NCBI RefSeq assembly: GCF_002564045.1
Contig: NZ_PDJK01000002.1
Span: 3,844,001-3,908,000, forward strand
Direction: 5' to 3'
From: Amycolatopsis sulphurea
Lineage (GTDB): Bacteria > Actinomycetota > Actinomycetes > Mycobacteriales > Pseudonocardiaceae
DNA: 64,000 bases
Shown: positions 1-9,156 of the stretch, piece by piece
Numbering within the stretch: position 1 is the stretch's first letter
Layout of the letters: every line of letters starts with the position of its first letter
The notes under the pieces: generated by a model
The model's input: the letters and a program-made list of their open reading frames with translations, nothing else
Database searches by the model: none
Told to the model about the DNA's origin: nothing
Program-made: the position numbers and the translations under genes

Positions 1-1
1 G

Positions 2-97
2 GCACGCCAACGCGACACCTACCACGGCAACATCCGCACCCTCATCAACACCGTCATGCCCAAACTCCAGAAACTCGTCAAGGACGCCACCGCATGA
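2..97 (+). CDS. C-terminal end of an upstream protein (partial)
   Basis: An open frame enters from the left edge and ends in TGA at 95-97, overlapping the ATG of the aldehyde dehydrogenase (ATGA). Only 31 residues are visible; they end LVKDATA and contain RDTYHGNIRTLINTV. The ATGA overlap shows it is a real coupled gene, but the family cannot be named from this tail. Confidence 0.6.
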   Translation, partial: ARQRDTYHGNIRTLINTVMPKLQKLVKDATA

Positions 98-1485
98 CCC
101 ACCCAATATCCGGCACAACGACGAAGGGTACGACGCATCCTGTGCTCAACCCGGCGACCGGCGAGGTGGTCGCTTCGGTCGAAGTTCTCGACGGTGCCGC
201 TGTGGATGCCGCGGTCCTGGCGGCGCAAAAGGCCTTCGAGGCTTGGCGTGACACGTCCATCGAGCAGCGCGTCGAAGTCCTCGACCGGATCGCGGACATC
301 GTGCACGGGAACGCCGGCAAACTCTCCGAGCTCCTCACGCTGGAGCAGGGCAAGCCGATCGCCGAGTCGCGCATGGAGGTCGATACGACGGAAGCGACCT
401 TCCGCCGTTACGCGGACCTGGGCCGGGAGAAGGGTGCCGCGCTCTTCGCCGAGAATCTGGGCGAGCACGTCCGCACCTTCACCCCGCTCGGCGTAGTGGC
501 AGGCATCATCCCGTGGAACGCCCCGCTGATCGTCGCCGCGATGAAAGCCGGGCCGGCCATCCTGACCGGAAACACGATCATCCTCAAACCGGCACCGACG
601 ACGCCGCTCGCGACGCTCGAACTCAGCCGCCTGCTCGCGGACGCAGTGCCGGAGGGGCTCGTGCAATGCCTCGTCGACGACGGATCGATCGGCCCGCTGC
701 TGGCGTCGCACCCTGGTGTGCGGAAAGTGGCGTTCACCGGCTCGACTGTCAACGGACGCAACGTGACAGCCGCGGGCGCGTCGACGCTGAAACGCCTCAC
801 CCTCGAGCTCGGCGGAAACGACCCGGCGATCGTGCTCGGCGATGCCGATCCAGGAACGGCCGCGGCAGGGATCTTCGCGCGTGCGTTCCTCAACGCCGGC
901 CAGGTGTGCGGCGCGGTCAAGCGCGTCTACGTTCACGATGACGTCTACGACCGCTTCGTCGAGGCGATCGCCGATCTTGTCCGAGACGTCGTCGTCGGAG
1001 ACGGGTTCGACCCAGCGGTCACGGTGGGACCACTGCAGAACCGCATCCAGCACGAGAAGGCCACGGCCCTCCTCGCCGAGGCGGCACGCGATGGCACGAT
1101 CCTCGCGCAGAGCGGCGTCCCGGACGTGGACGGTGGCTACTTCGTCCCGGTAACCGTGGTGGGCGATCTCGATGACGCTCACCCGCTCGTCGCGGGCGAG
1201 CAGTTCGCGCCGATCCTGCCGCTTCTGCGCTTCTCTGACGAAGCTGACGCGGTGGCCCGCGCCAACTCGACCGAGTACGGGCTCACCGCGTCGGTCTGGA
1301 CGTCGGACGTCGCTCACGGTGAATCCGTGGTTCAGCGGATCGACGCGGCATTGTTGTGCGTCAACAAGCACAATCGGGTCGATCCGGCGCTCGGCATCGC
1401 CATGTCGAAGCAATCCGGCACCGGCTGGCTTTTCGGGCCGGAGGGGGTCCGCGAGTACCTGCAGCCCCACCTCCTCTTCCGATAG
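94..1485 (+). CDS. NAD(P)-dependent aldehyde dehydrogenase
   Basis: This 463-residue protein is a complete ALDH-superfamily enzyme that oxidises an aldehyde to its acid. Visible landmarks are the WNAP motif with the oxyanion Asn near 142, the cofactor Lys in ILKPAP near 165, the FTGST Rossmann segment near 215, the general base in ELGGND near Glu238, and the nucleophile in GQVCGAVKR near Cys272. It starts in an ATGA overlap with the upstream gene, so the two are co-translated. A terminator-like hairpin follows at 1533-1560. The substrate cannot be read; the neighbourhood of peptidases and monooxygenases suggests a small catabolic aldehyde (inference). Confidence 0.93.
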   Translation: MTHPISGTTTKGTTHPVLNPATGEVVASVEVLDGAAVDAAVLAAQKAFEAWRDTSIEQRVEVLDRIADIVHGNAGKLSELLTLEQGKPIAESRMEVDTTEATFRRYADLGREKGAALFAENLGEHVRTFTPLGVVAGIIPWNAPLIVAAMKAGPAILTGNTIILKPAPTTPLATLELSRLLADAVPEGLVQCLVDDGSIGPLLASHPGVRKVAFTGSTVNGRNVTAAGASTLKRLTLELGGNDPAIVLGDADPGTAAAGIFARAFLNAGQVCGAVKRVYVHDDVYDRFVEAIADLVRDVVVGDGFDPAVTVGPLQNRIQHEKATALLAEAARDGTILAQSGVPDVDGGYFVPVTVVGDLDDAHPLVAGEQFAPILPLLRFSDEADAVARANSTEYGLTASVWTSDVAHGESVVQRIDAALLCVNKHNRVDPALGIAMSKQSGTGWLFGPEGVREYLQPHLLFR

Positions 1486-1532
1486 CCAGGGCGCAGGGTT
1501 CCCGGATTCGCACCGCTACCTCGGCGACGCGT

Positions 1533-1560
1533 GGGCCGACGGCGACAACGCCGTCGGCCC
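1533..1560. terminator. Hairpin terminator between convergent genes
   Basis: Two perfect 11-base arms (GGGCCGACGGC and GCCGTCGGCCC) enclose a 6-base loop and are followed by ATTT. It lies between the convergent aldehyde dehydrogenase and DUF885 genes, so it may act in both directions. Confidence 0.7.
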
Positions 1561-1671
1561 ATTTGGTCTGTGCAGGCGGTTCTGCCCCTGCTTGGGGCCG
1601 TGATCAACACCGAGACGACCTCAGCCGCCCGGCCCACGGCCGGATCAAAGGCTGTTGTGGCGCTGGTATCT

Positions 1672-3357
1672 TCACCGCTTCGCGGTAGCTTCGGTGACGA
1701 TCTCGTCCAGTACCGGCATCGGCACGGATCCGCTTCCGAGCACCGCCGCGTGAAACTCGCGCAGGTCGAACTCCGCACCCAGCCGCTGCTCCGCGGCGGC
1801 CCGCAGGCGGACGATCTCACGCTTGCCCGTCAGGTATGCCAGTGCCTGTCCGGGGATCGTCAGGCAACGGTCCACCTCGTTGACGAGGAACCCCTCGGGC
1901 AGCCCGACGCGGGTGAGCATGAACTCGATTGCGCGAGCGCGGCTCCAGCCGAACGCGTGCAGGCCCGTGTCGATGACCATGCGGGCCGTACGGTGCATTG
2001 CCATGGACACCGCGCCGAGTTCGGCACGCGCGTCGGAGTACAGGCCGAATTCGCCGGCCAGCTCCTCCGCGTAGAGCGCCCAGCCCTCGGAGTGGACAGT
2101 GATCGACATCTGCTGCAGTAGCGGCAGACCCTCGATCAGCTGCGCGCGAGCATGCTGGGAATGATGCCCCGGCACCGCCTCGTGGAACGCGATCGCTTCC
2201 AGATCCCAGCCGGCACCGCAGGTCGGGCGCATCGTGTTGAACCAGTATGTGCCCGGCCGCCCTGCCCCTCCGGCGATACCCCTGCCGCGCTGTGGCCGCA
2301 CGTAGTGCGGCGCCATCCCCGACGCACCAACGGTTTCCGGCATCGGCTCGACCCCGCACGGCGTGGGCAACGGGTCGGGCATCAACCGTGACGCGATCGC
2401 TTCCGCGCGCGCGATCGCCTCGCGGGCGGCTGCGATCGCCTGCTCGGCGGTGCGCTCGGACACCGACGCACGTAGCGCCGCCACGATCGCGTCCCGGTCG
2501 TTCAAACCGAGCGGGCTGCCGAGTTCCTGCGCCCGCGCCTCCAGCTCCTCGATAGTCTCCAGCCCGATCCGGTGCAACTGCTGAGCAGTCAGCGGCAACG
2601 TCGTGTGCATGGCAATATCGCGCGTGTAGTCGGCTTCGCCGCCGGGCAGCGCACAGCGGCCCGGCCGTTCGGCACTGCGCGCGATCGGCCGCAGCTCGGC
2701 CAGCAGGTCTCGCCACCGTGCGAGTGCCGGCATGATCGCATCCTTGACGGTGTCTTCGACCCGTGTGCGCCAACCGGAGGCGCCGGCCCAGCCCTGTGGT
2801 GGTACCGGGGCGGCGAACGCGGCCGGCACACCCTCGGCAAGCGCCCGGTCGGCCCAGCCGACCGCGTGATCGACGAGTTCGGCGACGGGCAGCCGTCCCT
2901 TGGCCCGTCCGTCGCGCAGCCGATCCGTCTTCGCGTCGATCCAGGCCGCGGCGCCGGCCAGCCGTGCGAGGTAGTCGTCCGCGGCCTGAGCATCGGGGAG
3001 TGTCGTGCGCGCGGCGACCGCGAGCAGCGCCGGGGGTCCGGCGAAGGGCGTCGCGGTGGCGGTGCACTCGGCGTCGGCGTTCGCGATCGAGGCACGTTCA
3101 CGTTCGCATGCCGACCGCACCACGCCCAGCGTCACGCGGTCGGCAGACTCCGCGGTGCTCAGCCCGGTCGCCCTGTCCGCCAGTACGGCGAGGTCGGCGT
3201 CGAGGTCCATGGCAGCTTGTGCCGACGCGGCAGGGACCAGCCTGTCGTACTCGCGTACACCCAGCGTGGACGCGCCGAACGGATCGGCCGTGAGGAGCCG
3301 ATGGACGAGTTCGTCCGCGATCTCACGGATGGGGGACCGGTGATTCGTCCGCTGCAT
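1672..3357 (-). CDS. DUF885 family protein (metallopeptidase-like)
   Basis: This 561-residue protein carries the DUF885 signature: HEAVPGHH near residues 392-399 (an HExxPGHH zinc-site-like motif) and SEGWALYAEEL shortly after. Family members are thought to be zinc-dependent carboxypeptidase-like hydrolases, and many are exported lipoproteins. This one has no signal peptide and is probably cytoplasmic. The ATG at 3357 has no clear ribosome-binding site, so the first residues are uncertain. It is convergent with the aldehyde dehydrogenase and lies just downstream of the Lrp-family gene on the same strand. A peptide-degrading role fits the M20 peptidase nearby (inference). Confidence 0.88.
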   Translation of the reverse strand: MQRTNHRSPIREIADELVHRLLTADPFGASTLGVREYDRLVPAASAQAAMDLDADLAVLADRATGLSTAESADRVTLGVVRSACERERASIANADAECTATATPFAGPPALLAVAARTTLPDAQAADDYLARLAGAAAWIDAKTDRLRDGRAKGRLPVAELVDHAVGWADRALAEGVPAAFAAPVPPQGWAGASGWRTRVEDTVKDAIMPALARWRDLLAELRPIARSAERPGRCALPGGEADYTRDIAMHTTLPLTAQQLHRIGLETIEELEARAQELGSPLGLNDRDAIVAALRASVSERTAEQAIAAAREAIARAEAIASRLMPDPLPTPCGVEPMPETVGASGMAPHYVRPQRGRGIAGGAGRPGTYWFNTMRPTCGAGWDLEAIAFHEAVPGHHSQHARAQLIEGLPLLQQMSITVHSEGWALYAEELAGEFGLYSDARAELGAVSMAMHRTARMVIDTGLHAFGWSRARAIEFMLTRVGLPEGFLVNEVDRCLTIPGQALAYLTGKREIVRLRAAAEQRLGAEFDLREFHAAVLGSGSVPMPVLDEIVTEATAKR

Positions 3358-3445
3358 TATTGCGCACCGCCAATCTCATGACCGTCGTCTGTGGAAAGGT
3401 TCCTGGATCTTGTACGTCCATAGTGGACTCTGGGGAAGCCGCATT

Positions 3446-4423
3446 TCACTGCCCACCGGCCGCTCGCCAGTAGCGCTTCAGCACCTCCAGCTGAAGCGTG
3501 CATTCGACGGCGGTCACGTCGGCACTCCCGGGAAAGCCACCGCTGACGAAGTCGGCCAGCTCGTCCTCATCGCGGAAAACGCCGTCGTAGACGAACGTCG
3601 ACGAGGCCGCGGTCAGCGCCAGGAACCGCGTGGCCGGGTGGGCGGCTATCGCCGTGCCGACGCGGGTGGTCGTGGCCGGTGGGCACGAGATGCCGAGTAC
3701 GACCTCGACCTCGTAACCCAGCCTGCGCGGCTCGATCTCGACGCGGGGCCGCAGCAGCCCGGAGCCGAACATCGCGGTGGCCGTGCGGCGGGCCCGGGAT
3801 TCGGTGATGTCGAGCATGCGTGCGACGTCCGAGTGCGGCACTCGCGCGTCGTCGCCCAGCAGTGCCGCGATTTCCCGCTCCAGCGGGCCGAGTTCGGTGC
3901 TCGGTGCATCCCCTGCCGTACCCGCGTGCCCGGCGAGCGCCTCCTCCTGGCCGGGGGTCAGCCGGGGCAGGTGCCACGCCGCGGAGCTGGTCAGCCGGCG
4001 CAACACCCACTCCGTGCGGACCGAGCGGATGCCTGGCACGGCGGGGATCTCGTCGACCAGCGCGCGGGCCGTCGCCGCGCGGGTTGGTCCGTGGACCACG
4101 GCGTAGATGTCGCCGCGGCCGGACGCGAGCGCTACGTGCGTGGTGTCATCGCGCAGCGCCAGCGCCTCCGCGGCCCCGCGCGCCCGGCCGGGCTCGACGC
4201 CGAGCCACACGTGTGCCGGCGGACCTTCGGTCAGCAGGGACCAGTCGACCTCGCAGATGACGCGCAGCAGGCCGTCTTCCAGCATCCGGCCGTAGCGCCG
4301 CCCGACCGTGCGCGCGGAGATATCCAGGACGCGAGCGAGCACGTCGAGGGACGCGCGGGGCGCGCGTTGCAGCGCGGCGACCAGGTCGAGGTCGATGTCG
4401 TCCAGTACGCCGTCGTCGGCCAC
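3446..4423 (-). CDS. Lrp/AsnC family regulator with two HTH units
   Basis: About 325 residues. The protein has an AsnC-type HTH at the N-terminus (VLARVLDISARTVGRRYGRM) and a second one in the middle (DVARMLDITESRARRTATAM), each followed by a ligand-sensing beta-alpha region, so it is a double-length Lrp protein. The GTG at 4423 was chosen because GGAGG lies 7 bases upstream; the open frame extends 23 codons further but that part is low-complexity with no ribosome-binding site. It is divergent from the M20 peptidase at 4682, which is the obvious regulatory target. Lrp proteins usually sense amino acids, which would match a peptidase that releases them (inference). Confidence 0.88.
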   Translation of the reverse strand: MADDGVLDDIDLDLVAALQRAPRASLDVLARVLDISARTVGRRYGRMLEDGLLRVICEVDWSLLTEGPPAHVWLGVEPGRARGAAEALALRDDTTHVALASGRGDIYAVVHGPTRAATARALVDEIPAVPGIRSVRTEWVLRRLTSSAAWHLPRLTPGQEEALAGHAGTAGDAPSTELGPLEREIAALLGDDARVPHSDVARMLDITESRARRTATAMFGSGLLRPRVEIEPRRLGYEVEVVLGISCPPATTTRVGTAIAAHPATRFLALTAASSTFVYDGVFRDEDELADFVSGGFPGSADVTAVECTLQLEVLKRYWRAAGGQ

Positions 4424-4681
4424 CGGGCGCCCTCCTTCGGTTTCGGACGGTGACGGCCTGTTTTTTGACTGAATCAGGCGTAACAAGGCCAATCATTGCA
4501 TGTCTATGGCACTGCATGCGAGACTTCTGCTCGAACGGGACGGAGAGCGGGTGGCCGCTTCGGACACCGCGGGATGCTCACGTCGACGGCGATGGGTCTG
4601 TCCACAGTGGCCACACTCGTCGTCGGTATGCCGGAACTTTGCGCACGTCCCGGAAAACAAGCTCGCCGAGGAGGCATTGCG
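4424..4681. promoter_or_regulatory. Divergent promoter region, Lrp regulator / M20 peptidase
   Basis: This 258-base spacer separates two genes read outward. It is locally AT-richer than its surroundings (a T-run followed by TTGACT at 4465-4470, then GTAACAAGG) and holds two GCATG words near 4498 and 4515 that could be half-sites. GGAGG at its right edge serves the GTG at 4682. Operator assignment is inference. Confidence 0.5.
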
Positions 4682-5845
4682 GTGATCCCTGATGTACCAG
4701 GCCTGCACCGGTGGCTCGACAAGCACCGCGACCAGCTGCTGGACGACGTCCTCACGCTCGTCCGCCACGAAACACCCAGCCGCGACCAGGAACTCCTCGC
4801 GCGGGCGCTGGCCTGGCTGGACCGCTGGGTCACCGCGTCGCTCGGCGAGACTCCGCACCGCTCCCGCACCGAGAACGCGCTCAGGTTCGATTACCCGGGT
4901 ACGGGACCGGCGCCGGTCGTGCTTCTCGGGCACTACGACACGGTGTGGCCCGCGGGCACCCTGGCCGGGTGGTCGGCCACGGTGACCGGCGACCGGGCGA
5001 GCGGGCCGGGGATCTTCGACATGAAAGCCGGTCTGGTACAGGCGGTCTGGGCGGTACGCGCGCTCGCCGCCACCGGCCACGACCGGCCGCCGATCCGGCT
5101 GGTGCTCACCGGGGACGAGGAGGTGGGCAGCCCCGCCTCCCGTCCGGTGATCGAGCAGGCGTGCGCGGACGCGGCAGCCGTGTTCGTGTTCGAGGGCAGC
5201 GGGCCAGGTGGTGCGCTGAAGACCGGCCGCAAGGGCGTCGGCCTCTTCGACGTCACCGTGACCGGGCGCGAGGCACACGCCGGGCTGGAGCCGGAGATGG
5301 GGGCGAGCGCCGTCGACGAACTCGCCCGGGTCACGCTGGCGCTGCATGCGCTCGCCGACCCGGCGACCGGCACCACGGTCAACGTCGGTCTCGTCGAAGG
5401 CGGCAGCGCGGTCAACGTCGTCGCGGGTCACGCTCGTGCGCACGTCGACGTCCGGGTTGCCAGCCAGGCCGAAGCCGACCGAGTGGACGACGCCCTCGCC
5501 CGGCTCACCCCGCACGACCCGCGCGCCACCCTCGCCGTCGCCGGCGGGTGGAACCGGCCGGTCATGGAACGCACACCCGCGATCGGTGAGCTGGTCGCCC
5601 GCGCCCAGGCCGCCGCCGCACAGCTGGGACTCGACCTGCCGGAGGTCTCCGTCGGCGGCGCCAGCGACGGCAATTTCGCCGCAGCCTTGGGGATCCCGGT
5701 ACTCGACGGCATCGGCGCGGCCGGCGACGGCGCCCACGCCCGCCACGAACACGTCTCGGTCGCCGCGCTGGCCGAACGCGCCGCGATCGCCGCCGCCGTG
5801 CTCACCACGTTCTCGAATGGACAGTCCGGCCGGAAATCGAGCTGA
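4682..5845 (+). CDS. M20 family metallopeptidase (glutamate carboxypeptidase-like)
   Basis: 387 residues from GTG 4682, chosen for GAGGAGG just upstream and because homology-like sequence starts here; the same frame extends 62 codons upstream without protein-like content. Zinc-site landmarks of the M20A/CPG2 type are visible: HYDTVW (His84, Asp86), FDMKAG (Asp113), TGDEEVGS (the catalytic Glu pair near 146-147), and a C-terminal HARHEHVS. The dimerisation domain begins near GREAHAGLEPEMGAS. The enzyme should remove a terminal amino acid from a peptide or N-acyl conjugate in the cytoplasm. It is divergent from the Lrp regulator. Confidence 0.9.
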   Translation: MIPDVPGLHRWLDKHRDQLLDDVLTLVRHETPSRDQELLARALAWLDRWVTASLGETPHRSRTENALRFDYPGTGPAPVVLLGHYDTVWPAGTLAGWSATVTGDRASGPGIFDMKAGLVQAVWAVRALAATGHDRPPIRLVLTGDEEVGSPASRPVIEQACADAAAVFVFEGSGPGGALKTGRKGVGLFDVTVTGREAHAGLEPEMGASAVDELARVTLALHALADPATGTTVNVGLVEGGSAVNVVAGHARAHVDVRVASQAEADRVDDALARLTPHDPRATLAVAGGWNRPVMERTPAIGELVARAQAAAAQLGLDLPEVSVGGASDGNFAAALGIPVLDGIGAAGDGAHARHEHVSVAALAERAAIAAAVLTTFSNGQSGRKSS

Positions 5846-5894
5846 TTCCTGTTGCGGCAACGGTTCCTCACACCGTCCTGCCTGTCGGCGAACG

Positions 5895-6075
5895 CGACCC
5901 GCTGCTGACGAACAGCAAGCCGCCGCACGGGAAGTCGTGGCCAGGGCGCCCGACGGCGCCACCGTCGCGGTCGCCGGGTGGCTGGCCCCGCATGTGACGA
6001 GCCGGTGCCGAGTGCTGCTATATCCCCCTTGTCCTTCGGGCGCGGAGCAGTCCGAATGGGTCGTGGTGACCCGGC
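5895..6075 (+). pseudogene. Fragment of a DUF2079-like membrane protein C-terminus
   Basis: One frame reads EQQAAAREVVARAPDGATVA followed by LAPHVTSR and, after a break, SEWVVVTRPE. This resembles the soluble C-terminal tail of DUF2079 membrane proteins (pattern: ..A..AL..VPDGA.VAA...LAPHL..R....). The membrane part is absent and the frame is interrupted on both sides, so this is an eroded fragment rather than a gene. The family assignment is from memory of the pattern only. Confidence 0.35.
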
Positions 6076-6207
6076 CGGAAGGAAGCCGGCCGCTGTTCAG
6101 CGGTGGGGTCCGTGGCCAGGGCCCCGGCAAAGTTGGTCGAGGCCCTGTGATCAGCAGAGAGAACCGTGGCTGCGACCACCTCGTGGTGTGCGCCGGACCT
6201 GTCTCGG

Positions 6208-6262
6208 GTCTGTGAAGGGGCCCTTCACAGACTCAGAGTCCGTGAAGGGCCCCTTCACAGAC
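6208..6262 (-). terminator. Twin complementary palindromes at the 3' end of the kinase gene
   Basis: Two 17-base near-palindromes, GTGAAGGGGCCCTTCAC and GTGAAGGGCCCCTTCAC, are reverse complements of each other. Both lie inside longer arms (GTCTGTG...CACAGAC) and are separated by ACTCAGAGT. They begin at the kinase stop codon (6257-6255), so they probably end its transcript. No T-run follows. Similar GTGAAGGGCCCCTTCAC hairpins recur in Amycolatopsis genomes (recollection, not checked). Confidence 0.6.
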
Positions 6263-7511
6263 CTTCACGGACCTCCGCCGTCTGCGGAGGGCCCCCACAT
6301 TGGTTCTCCGGGGAGGTTGTGAGTGGGAGCTGTGCGGTGATCTGGAAGCCTCCGTCGGGCTGGGGTTGTGCGGTCACGTCGCCGCCGAACATCGAGGCGC
6401 GTTCTCGCATGCCGCGGATGCCGTAGCCTGCCCGAGCTTGTTCGGCGGGGTGAGCGTGTGGTCCGTGGCCGCCGTCGTTGACGATGTCGGCCACGACGGT
6501 CCGGTGTGGGTCGCCTGGTGTCCCGTAATGCACCGTCACTGTGCACCGGGCGCCGGGCGGGGCGTGTTTGACCACATTGGTCAGTGCTTCCTGGACGATC
6601 CGGTGTGTGGTGAGCACGGCGCCTGGCGGGACGCCCTCAGGCTCGCCCTCGATCACGAGACGGGTCTCCAGCCCGGCGGAGCGTACCTTGCCGACAAGGT
6701 CGCCGAGCGCGCCGGCACTCGGTTGGGGTTCCGTGCCGTTCTCGGTTCCGCGTAGCAGGCCGAGGATCCGGCGTAGTTCGGCGACGGCTTCGCGGCCGGT
6801 GACGCCGATCGTGCGTAGTGCTTCGTCCACGGCTGTGGGATTTCGTTCGCCCAGCAGCCGTGCGCCTTCGGACTGCATGACTATGGTGCTGACCGCGTGG
6901 GCGACGACGTCGTGCATCTCCCGGGCGATCCGGGCGCGTTCTTCGACGACCGCGGTCCTCGCCAGCGCGTCACGGTGTTCCTCGGCCTCGATCGCACGCT
7001 CCTGCGCGTCGGCCAGCTGCCGCTTCCGGTTTCGCGTCACCTCGCCGATCGCCACCGCGGCCACCATGGTGGCGGTCTCCACCAAGAACAGGGTCGACGC
7101 GGTCTGGCCGTCCCCGAAGAAGAACGCCCCGATCAGGTACAGCACCTCGGCCGCGAACAGCAGTACCCACTTGCGGCGCCGGCCGCCGTGGACGACCACC
7201 GAGTACATCAGAACGGTCAGTGCCAGATTCGCGGGGAGCAGCACACCCGTGTACCGCGACGGCAGCAGCGCTTGCGCGGCGAAGACGGCGAGCACGAACA
7301 GCATCACCTGTGAGGGGAACCGGCGCCGCGCGAAGATCGGCAGCAGCATGGCCACGATGATCGCCAGCACCGCACTCCACAACGGGCCTGACAACAAGAG
7401 GCTCAGCAGCGAGCCCGCACCGATCAGCACGACGACCAGCACGACGATCAGCAGGTCGACCACTCGTGACCGGACACCCGTCCCGGCGAACAGCTTGCGC
7501 ACCTTGACCAC
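6255..7511 (-). CDS. NarL-type sensor histidine kinase (HisKA_3)
   Basis: 418 residues. The N-terminal 155 residues hold about five hydrophobic segments (for example residues 19-40, 45-60 and 68-83). A coiled-coil linker leads to the phospho-acceptor motif REMHDVVAHAVS with His200, and a GHKL ATPase domain ends with GYGIRGMRERA. Such kinases pair with a NarL/LuxR response regulator, normally encoded next door; none is visible on either side. Upstream on the same strand lie remnants of an ABC exporter, suggesting a former exporter-kinase-regulator operon. The last codons run into the palindromes at 6208-6262. Confidence 0.9.
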   Translation of the reverse strand: MVKVRKLFAGTGVRSRVVDLLIVVLVVVLIGAGSLLSLLLSGPLWSAVLAIIVAMLLPIFARRRFPSQVMLFVLAVFAAQALLPSRYTGVLLPANLALTVLMYSVVVHGGRRRKWVLLFAAEVLYLIGAFFFGDGQTASTLFLVETATMVAAVAIGEVTRNRKRQLADAQERAIEAEEHRDALARTAVVEERARIAREMHDVVAHAVSTIVMQSEGARLLGERNPTAVDEALRTIGVTGREAVAELRRILGLLRGTENGTEPQPSAGALGDLVGKVRSAGLETRLVIEGEPEGVPPGAVLTTHRIVQEALTNVVKHAPPGARCTVTVHYGTPGDPHRTVVADIVNDGGHGPHAHPAEQARAGYGIRGMRERASMFGGDVTAQPQPDGGFQITAQLPLTTSPENQCGGPPQTAEVREGL

Positions 7512-7515
7512 CTAA

Positions 7516-7869
7516 CTACGCATCCCGCTTCCGCGCGACCGCGATATCGAAGAACGCTGCGGCCACCACGGCCGGCAACGAAACGCCGTCCAGGGCCTCG
7601 TGCCACCCGGGACCGCAGAAATCCATGGCGAGGAGAGGCGGGAACCGCGCGACGTCACCGCGACGAGGCCCAGCGCAAGTTCGGCCATCGGATAGAGGAG
7701 CACGACGCCTCCAGAGCGAACACCGGGCCCGCGCCGAACAACACCCGCCCTCGGGCGACGAGCCACCAGACCCGTCACTCCGGCGCCGAATGCCGTTGGT
7801 GGAGAACCGGTACTCGCCGGTGACCGGAGTGAAGGGCGTTCTGACGCGTTCGGAGATCAGCAGGTTCAT
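7516..7869 (-). pseudogene. Remnant of an ABC-type membrane protein
   Basis: A plausible start (ATG 7869, GAGG 7 bases upstream) gives MNLLISERVRTPFT, like the first residues of ABC-2-type permeases. The hydrophobic segment GVVLLYPMAELALGLVAV then lies in a different frame, and the end (SLPAVVAAAFFDIAVARKRDA split by its own frame) returns to the first. Two compensating frameshifts in a 117-codon frame indicate decay. It sits directly upstream of the kinase. Confidence 0.4.
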
Positions 7870-7894
7870 GACGATTCCTCGGTGAGTAAAGGAT

Positions 7895-8180
7895 TCAGCG
7901 GGTGTCGGCGTGGTACTCGACCGCGTGACTGGTGAGGTGCTGCGGGATGATGCCGTTGGCAGCGGCCGGTTCGGCAATGCTCGCAGTGTCCATTCCGGAC
8001 ACGACGACGGCGTCCCCGTCGTCGGCGAACATCGCCTGCCGCCGTCCCACCGCGCCACGTAGCTCCGTCCTCTTCGGGGCACGCTCCTGTCCCCGGCCCG
8101 GTCGGCGAATTCCTTGACCCCGCACTGCGCGATCAGCTTCCCACGCCCGTTTGCTCAGGTTCACCGCCTCGATCAAGGAC
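7895..8180 (-). pseudogene. Remnant of an ABC transporter ATP-binding protein (C-terminus)
   Basis: The frame ending at 7895 reads DAVVVSGMDTASIAEPAAAN then GIIPQHLTSHAVEYHAD. This matches the tail of ABC-2/DrrA-type ATPases (typically ...VVxGMDAAxIGELAAANGIxLHELTP...). The ATPase core is gone and the EEAF motif is missing. With the permease remnant it marks a dead exporter operon. Confidence 0.45.
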
Positions 8181-8736
8181 CCTCCGGGTATTCCGCTTCG
8201 TGACTCCCATGGTGCCGTCGTGCGGCGGCGAAGACATCCCATCCCGGGCCGCACCAGGTCATCCGCCGAAACGACCCGCGTCGTCCCAGAGGATGATGTC
8301 CTCGAACCAGCACGTAAACGATCGCCCGCAGCACAAGGCGATTCGGTGAGTTCACTACGATAGTGGCCTCCACGACGGCTGTCCGCGGCAGCGTGTACGC
8401 TTTCGTGCTCGACCTTGTAGAACGCCGGTTTCGGCTGGTCAGCGGGCTGGGCGTAGGCGTGCCGAATCGTTCAGGGAGATCAGGGGCCGTTCCTGCATTA
8501 CGGCTTCGGCGCATGGATGTCGAGAGAATTTCCGACAGTCGTGTTCGAGCGTTTCGCGGACGATGCGGTGGTCCATTGTGTGACCGAACGCCAGGCCGCC
8601 CAGGTGTGGGAAGCGATTGCGGATCGGTTCGCTGAGATCGGGTGATCGAAAAGTCGGCGGGTCGCCAACACGTCTGTGACGCGCTTCACCGGCGACCACA
8701 GCGGCCCCACGCCACACTGGCCGCCGCCGCGGGCGT
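8181..8736. other. No intact gene seen
   Basis: This stretch between the exporter remnant and the TetR remnant has only short frames in alternating phases. It probably holds the N-terminal half of the decayed TetR gene, but no helix-turn-helix could be read. Confidence 0.4.
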
Positions 8737-8922
8737 CTCGGCGAGGCACTGGATGGCCTGCTGCGTTGGGCCAAACATGTGGGTGCGGTCCGCGCGGACC
8801 TGGGGGCCGAGGATCTGTCCGCGCTCGCCGTCGGCGGCACGGCGTTGCGGTCGGCGCACCGGAACCAGGCGCGCGCAACGGTTTTGGTGCGGCTGCTGCT
8901 GGACGGGTTACGACCGCGGGAG
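8737..8922 (+). pseudogene. TetR family regulator, C-terminal remnant
   Basis: One frame reads LGEALDGLLRWAKHVGAVRA, then DLGAEDLSALAVGG and VRLLLDGLRP. This pattern is characteristic of the ligand-binding domain of TetR/AcrR repressors (..LL.RA...GAVRADV..EDL..L..G......LLDGLRP). A stop codon in the same frame lies upstream (about 8677), and no HTH can be found in frame. It is therefore a decayed regulator, perhaps of the adjacent dead exporter. Confidence 0.5.
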
Positions 8923-9156
8923 GTCACGGAAGCAGCCGGGTTACGTGACCCACGACCGGCCCGTCGTCACGGAACCGGGCCCGAGAGCACGGGATTCCGC
9001 CTGGAATGCGGCGGGCCGCTGCGCATCGGGGCGACCGGCAGGCCGCCCCGCGGCCCGGCCTGCCGGCAGCGTGCGCACCGACGCCGTTCACGAAATGGGA
9101 TTCGTTGACCCGGCCGCCGCAGCGCGCTTAGCGTCGCGAGACGAGGAGGTCTCGCC

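Noticed and set aside
4493..6130. A 545-residue minus-strand protein
   Set aside because: It is the antisense shadow of the M20 peptidase, with Arg/Gly/Asp-biased composition and no family signature.
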